Source of the DNA: Pseudomonas viridiflava | GTDB taxonomy: Bacteria > Pseudomonadota > Gammaproteobacteria > Pseudomonadales > Pseudomonadaceae | Assembly: GCF_900580675.1 (NCBI RefSeq) | Contig: NZ_UTBG01000013.1 | Span: 1-44,018 of the forward strand | Direction: 5' to 3' | Length of the DNA stretch: 44,018 bases | Part shown: in pieces, positions 40,667 to 44,018 of the stretch | Layout: every line of letters starts with the position of its first letter | How positions within the stretch are numbered: position 1 is the first letter of the stretch | The notes under the pieces: model-generated | What the model saw: the letters and a program-made list of their open reading frames with translations, nothing else | Databases searched by the model: none | Told to the model about the DNA's origin: nothing | Position numbers and translations under genes: made by a program

Positions 40667-41791
40667 TTACTCGGCGTATACCGGGTAATCGATATAGCCC
40701 TCCTCACCCCCGCCATACATCCCCTCTGCACGCAGCGGGTTCAGCGGCCAGCCGTTGAAAATCCGCTGCGGCAGGTCAGGGTTGGCAATGAACGGCCGCC
40801 CGAACGCAATCAAGTCCGCCAGCCCGGCGTTTACCAGCTTCGCACCGCGCTCGGCGGTGTAGCGGCCGGCGTAGATGATGCGCCCGCTGAACGTGTCACG
40901 CACGGCGCGGCGGAAGGTCTCGGGCAGCTCCGGCGCGTTGTCCCAGTCGGCTTCGGCGATGGAGACGTAGGCGATACCCGACTCTTCCAGCACCTTGATC
41001 GCTTCGATGTAGGTCTGATGCGGGTCTTCTTCCACCAGGCCGATATACACACGGTCCTGATCGGTGCCGCTGAACAAGGGCGAGAAACGCACGCCCAGAC
41101 GTTCCGGCCCGACGACTTTGCTCACAGCCTCAACGATCTCGCGCAGAAAGCGCAGGCGATTCTGCAGCGAGCCGCCGTACTCGTCGTCACGCTGATTGGA
41201 ATGCGCCGAGATGAACTGGTTGACCAGATAACCGTTGGCCGAGTGGATTTCCACCCCGTCGAACCCGGCATCCAGTGCATTGCGGGCAGCCTGGGCGTAA
41301 TGCCCGACCAACTCCTCAATCTCCAGCACGGTCAACGCACGCGGCACCGGCGGTTGCATCAGCTCGCCAGTGCCAGGCCCGGTGGCGATAAAGGCTTTGG
41401 CTTGCAGGGCCTGGATCGCCGACGGTGCGACCGGTGCTGCGCCATCAGGCTGCAAGGCGTTATGCGACACACGGCCCACGTGCCACAACTGGGCAAAAAT
41501 CACCCCGCCATCGCAATGCACTGCCTCGGTGACTTTGCGCCAGCCGTCGATCTGCGCCGGCGTATAGATCCCCGGCGTCCACGCATAACCCTGGCCACGT
41601 GGTTCGATCTGCGTGCCCTCGCTGACCATGAACCCGGCACTCGCGCGCTGGCGGTAATACTCGGCCATCAGGTCGGTGGCGATGTCGCCGGGCTGCGCAC
41701 TGCGCTGACGGGTCAACGGCGGCAGCACGACACGGTTGTTCAAGGTGTGGTGACCCAGTTTCACCGGGGTATTCAAAACATGATCAGTCAT
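40667..41791 (-). CDS. nemA: Old yellow enzyme, N-ethylmaleimide reductase type
   Basis: A 374-aa FMN-dependent ene-reductase. It opens TPVKLGHHTLNNRVVLPPLT, and has the FMN-site AQLWHVGRVSH, the substrate-binding HSANGYL (His and Asn pair) and the FGRPFIANPDLPQR end of the barrel. NemA reduces N-ethylmaleimide and other electrophilic alkenes. The start at 41791 (MTDHVLNTP) is preferred to one 10 codons earlier. It is the last gene of nemR - DJ-1 - nemA, 79 bp after the DJ-1 gene, with a hairpin (41825-41850) in that gap. Confidence 0.9.
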   Translation of the reverse strand: MTDHVLNTPVKLGHHTLNNRVVLPPLTRQRSAQPGDIATDLMAEYYRQRASAGFMVSEGTQIEPRGQGYAWTPGIYTPAQIDGWRKVTEAVHCDGGVIFAQLWHVGRVSHNALQPDGAAPVAPSAIQALQAKAFIATGPGTGELMQPPVPRALTVLEIEELVGHYAQAARNALDAGFDGVEIHSANGYLVNQFISAHSNQRDDEYGGSLQNRLRFLREIVEAVSKVVGPERLGVRFSPLFSGTDQDRVYIGLVEEDPHQTYIEAIKVLEESGIAYVSIAEADWDNAPELPETFRRAVRDTFSGRIIYAGRYTAERGAKLVNAGLADLIAFGRPFIANPDLPQRIFNGWPLNPLRAEGMYGGGEEGYIDYPVYAE

Positions 41792-41824
41792 AACGAATAT
41801 TCCAAATTCAAGGCGCAACAAAGC

Positions 41825-41850
41825 ATTGGCGACTCTTGCGAGCCGCCAAT
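41825..41850. other. Hairpin between the DJ-1/PfpI gene and nemA
   Basis: ATTGGCG (41825-41831) and CGCCAAT (41844-41850) pair, with an inner CTC-TTGC-GAG hairpin after one mismatch. No T-run follows on the minus strand, so it is not a standard terminator; it may adjust mRNA stability between the two genes. Confidence 0.45.
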
Positions 41851-41870
41851 CAATACAGCGGTCAATTAAC

Positions 41871-42548
41871 TTAAGCGGTGAGTTTCAGCAGGACTTTTGC
41901 AACATCGCTGGAACTGGCAGGGTTCTGCCCGGTGATCAACAAACCATCTTCCAGGACAAAGGATCCCCAATCCGCGCCCTTCTCGTAGTGGCCGCCGAGT
42001 TGCTTGAAATCATCTTCAATCAGGAACGGCACTACATCGGTCAGGCCCACCGCCGCTTCTTCCGAGTTGGAGAAGCCGGTGACGCGACGGCCCTTGACCA
42101 GTGGCTCGCCATTCACCGCTTTGACGTGACGCAGGGCGCCCGGTGCGTGGCAGACAAAACCGATCGGCTTGCCGGCACGCTCGAACGACTCGATCAGCGC
42201 GATGGACACCGGCGACTCCGCCAGGTCCCACAGCGGCCCGTGGCCACCAGGGTAGAACACGGTGTCGAAGTCGTCGGCGTTGACCGTGTCGAGCTTGACG
42301 GTATTGGCCAGCGCCTGCTGGGCGGCCGGGTCGGTGGCGAACCGACGGGTCTGCTCGGTTTGCGCATCCGGCTGGTCACTGACAGGGTCCAGCGGCGGCT
42401 GGCCACCGGCCGGGGAAGCCAGTACCAGTTCGGCGCCGGCGTCCTTGAACACGTAATAGGGTGCAGCAAATTCTTCGAGCCAGAAGCCGGTCTTGCGGCC
42501 GGTGTCGCCAAGCTGGTCGTGAGAGGTCAGTACCATTAATACTTTCAT
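41871..42548 (-). CDS. DJ-1/PfpI-family protein (class I glutamine amidotransferase-like)
   Basis: A 225-aa protein of the Hsp31-like DJ-1/PfpI group. The nucleophile elbow FVCHAPGAL holds Cys133-His134; Glu25 or Glu26 in GFWLEE is the partner acid, and YPGGHGPLWDLA is the usual loop. Related proteins act on methylglyoxal (glyoxalase III) or serve as protective chaperones. It overlaps nemR by 4 bp and precedes nemA, which points to a role in electrophile or methylglyoxal defence. Confidence 0.9.
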   Translation of the reverse strand: MKVLMVLTSHDQLGDTGRKTGFWLEEFAAPYYVFKDAGAELVLASPAGGQPPLDPVSDQPDAQTEQTRRFATDPAAQQALANTVKLDTVNADDFDTVFYPGGHGPLWDLAESPVSIALIESFERAGKPIGFVCHAPGALRHVKAVNGEPLVKGRRVTGFSNSEEAAVGLTDVVPFLIEDDFKQLGGHYEKGADWGSFVLEDGLLITGQNPASSSDVAKVLLKLTA

Positions 42549-43174
42549 TTTCCAGTGCCTCGATCGATGTGAATGTCAGTGGTTTCAGGGCGACCCAACA
42601 GCTGTCGGGTCAGCAACTGCGCCTGGTCAAACGGCGCGGAGGTCCGGGTGATCTTGCTCATCACACTGGCGCCCAGCCATAACGCGTATAGCTGAGGGGC
42701 CAGGGCTTGCGGGCTGTGTTGCAGCAACAGGGAGCCGTCTTCAACGCCGCGCTGCAGGGCCACGGCGAGTAAATCGATAGTGCGTGAGGTGCCGCGTTGC
42801 AGTGCCAGGCGCATCGGTTCTGAAAGGTCTGACACCTCTGCGCCGAGTTTGACGGCAAGGCATTTGCCCGCGTCGGTGCAGCCGGTCTGGTTGTCGACCC
42901 AGCATTGCCAGTAGCGCATCAACTTGGCGCAGTGGGTTAAACCCGGCTGGTCGAACAGCTGCTGCATGCCCTGCACATAGTTGTCGAAGTAGGTGTCGAG
43001 CAACACCACGCCGAATGCATCTTTAGAGTTGAAGTAGTGATAGAACGAACCTTTAGGCACATCGGCGGCTTGAAGTATTTCGTTCAGGCCCACCGCAGAA
43101 AATCCTTTACGGCCGACAATTAACTGCGCCGTTTCCAGAATGGTCTGCCTTGCACTTTTAGTTTCACTGCTCAT
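42545..43174 (-). CDS. nemR: TetR-family repressor, NemR-like
   Basis: A 209-aa TetR regulator. The HTH is at about residues 25-46 (GFSAVGLNEILQAADVPKGS, then FYHYFNSKDAFGV). It aligns well with E. coli NemR: Cys105 in GKCLAVKL matches Cys106, and Lys174 in VMSKITR matches Lys175, the pair that forms a reversible bond on hypochlorous acid or electrophile exposure. The second E. coli cysteine (AEVC) is Ser115 here. GGAG lies 7 bases before the ATG at 43174. It heads the operon with DJ-1 and nemA. Confidence 0.9.
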   Translation of the reverse strand: MSSETKSARQTILETAQLIVGRKGFSAVGLNEILQAADVPKGSFYHYFNSKDAFGVVLLDTYFDNYVQGMQQLFDQPGLTHCAKLMRYWQCWVDNQTGCTDAGKCLAVKLGAEVSDLSEPMRLALQRGTSRTIDLLAVALQRGVEDGSLLLQHSPQALAPQLYALWLGASVMSKITRTSAPFDQAQLLTRQLLGRPETTDIHIDRGTGK

Positions 43175-43191
43175 GCTTCACTCCGTCCGAT

Positions 43192-43206
43192 TAGACCAGT
43201 CGTCTA
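43192..43206. promoter_or_regulatory. NemR-box-like operator TAGAC-CAGTC-GTCTA
   Basis: TAGAC (43192-43196) and GTCTA (43202-43206) form an exact 5-bp dyad 17 bp upstream of the nemR start. It closely resembles the E. coli NemR box, in which TAGACC and GGTCTA are separated by 4 bp; here the spacing differs by one base. Autorepression of the operon is inferred. Confidence 0.65.
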
Positions 43207-43347
43207 GTTCGTTGGGTGAATGTTAGGAGCGTGGGGTAAACTCGCACAATGTCATATCCGCAAGGATTCCGGACATGACGCAAAGTCGGTTGCCGTTTTC
43301 CCGGCAGCCGCCGACAATCCCCCCTCCTGCCCTCCTGGAGACATGCG

Positions 43348-44018
43348 ATGCACAGCGTTGCGCTGATGGTTTACCCGAATTTCCAATCCCTGAGCCTCAG
43401 CCTGGGTTCGGTGTTCGAGTGCGCGAACCTGTTGCGCGGCGAGCCGGCCTATGAGTTTCACCTGGTGTCGGAAAGCGGCGGCGCGGTGATGACGTCCCAG
43501 GGGTTCTCGGTCAACACCACGCCGATTCGCGCCCAGGGCTATGACACGCTGATTGTCAGCGGCTACCTGGAATTTCGCCTGCCCGAGGCCAACCTGCTGG
43601 ACATGGTCAAGGCCGCGTCCGTGCAATCGCGGCGTATCGCTTCGCTGTGCATGGGCATTTTCGTGCTGGCCGAAGCCGGGTTGCTGGAAGGCAAACGCGC
43701 CACCACCCACTGGATTCACGCCCCGGCCTTCCGCAAGCGTTACCCGGCTATCCGCCTGGAGGAAGACAAGCTGTTCGTGGTCGACGGCCAGGTATGGACC
43801 GGCGCCGGCATGAGCGCCGGGGTCGACCTGGCGCTGGCGATGGTCGAGAACGACTTGGGCAGCGACCTCGCCCGGCGCATTGCGCGCAAGCTGGTGATTG
43901 CCCAACGCCGAGGCAGCGAGCAATCGCAGTTGTCGGCCTTGTTGGAGCTGGACCCCAAGTCCGACCGCGTGCAACTGGCCCTGGCCTACGCCCGCGAAAA
44001 CCTTACGCATGACCTGTC
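43348..44018 (+). CDS. GlxA-family AraC-type regulator with DJ-1/PfpI N-terminal domain (cut by window edge)
   Basis: The frame is open from ATG at 43348 to the window end, giving 223 residues and no stop. The visible part is the DJ-1/PfpI-like domain of GlxA-type regulators: MHSVALMVYPNFQSLSLSLG, DTLIVSGYLEFRLPEA, and SLCMGIFVLAEAGLLEGKRA with THWIH. The last residues (DRVQLALAYARENLTHDL) enter the AraC HTH domain, which lies outside the window. GGAG is 7 bases before the ATG. It is divergent from nemR with a 173-bp spacer. The effector and target are unknown. Confidence 0.88.
   Translation, partial: MHSVALMVYPNFQSLSLSLGSVFECANLLRGEPAYEFHLVSESGGAVMTSQGFSVNTTPIRAQGYDTLIVSGYLEFRLPEANLLDMVKAASVQSRRIASLCMGIFVLAEAGLLEGKRATTHWIHAPAFRKRYPAIRLEEDKLFVVDGQVWTGAGMSAGVDLALAMVENDLGSDLARRIARKLVIAQRRGSEQSQLSALLELDPKSDRVQLALAYARENLTHDL

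Noticed and set aside
1..44018. CRISPR arrays, tRNA/rRNA genes, insertion sequences or prophage genes
   Set aside because: No regularly spaced repeats, tRNA-like folds, transposase motifs or phage structural genes were recognised by eye; the repeats found are REP/REPIN elements.

Overview
The window looks like chromosomal DNA of the Pseudomonas fluorescens group. Support comes from high-GC genes packed on both strands, REP/REPIN palindromes of the GTGGGAG type typical of that group, and an arylesterase nearly identical in its visible motifs to the P. fluorescens esterase PFE. About 50 genes are called, two of them cut by the window ends. No tRNA, rRNA, insertion sequence, prophage or CRISPR array was seen, and no stretch over 300 bases is left without a gene.

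Layout. (1) 1-4723: an old-yellow-enzyme gene cut by the left edge, a LysR regulator, then the NAD salvage operon pncA-pncB-nadE facing its Nudix-like repressor NrtR, with a clear operator between them. (2) 4745-10437: two near-identical 93 bp REPINs bracket a reduced polyol locus (sorbitol dehydrogenase, MtlE-like binding protein, AraC-type MtlR, but no permease or ATPase genes) and a nucleoside-uptake pair (Tsx-like channel plus NUP protein) preceded by a PurR-like palindrome. (3) 10452-15411: an MDR oxidoreductase, a 57-aa XapX protein, an AraC regulator, two small Pseudomonas proteins, a 56-aa metallothionein, and paired YdcZ-type transporters facing a LysR regulator. (4) 15606-19204: a Phd/PIN toxin-antitoxin pair, the Mn importer MntH, and an alpha/beta hydrolase fused to a YaaW-like domain.

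(5) 19314-25437 is the most interesting region. A divergent AraC regulator faces a four-gene run encoding a crotonase, an AurF-type diiron oxygenase with all its metal ligands, a glutamine-hydrolysing asparagine-synthetase-like enzyme and a DMT exporter, followed by a Rid-family protein. It has the make-up of a small biosynthetic cluster without PKS or NRPS. I do not recognise its product.

(6) 25427-32324: a LysR regulator, an orphan HigA-like antitoxin with its own promoter and operator, a CPA2 cation/proton antiporter, a small exported protein, a co-oriented run of histidine phosphatase, cobF and exported esterase, and the Mn exporter MntP behind a yybP-ykoY manganese riboswitch. (7) 32463-44018: a YahK-like alcohol dehydrogenase; an exported tandem-VOC protein translationally coupled to an alginate-export-family barrel; the PFE-like esterase; a DoxX protein; a LysR regulator facing a YbfB-type MFS transporter and quinone oxidoreductase; and the electrophile-response operon nemR - DJ-1/PfpI - nemA with a NemR-box-like dyad, facing a GlxA-type AraC regulator cut by the right edge.

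The stress theme repeats: two old yellow enzymes, NemR, DJ-1, quinone oxidoreductase, CPA2 antiporter, metallothionein, and Mn import and export. All functions are inferred from reading the proteins by eye; no database search was run.
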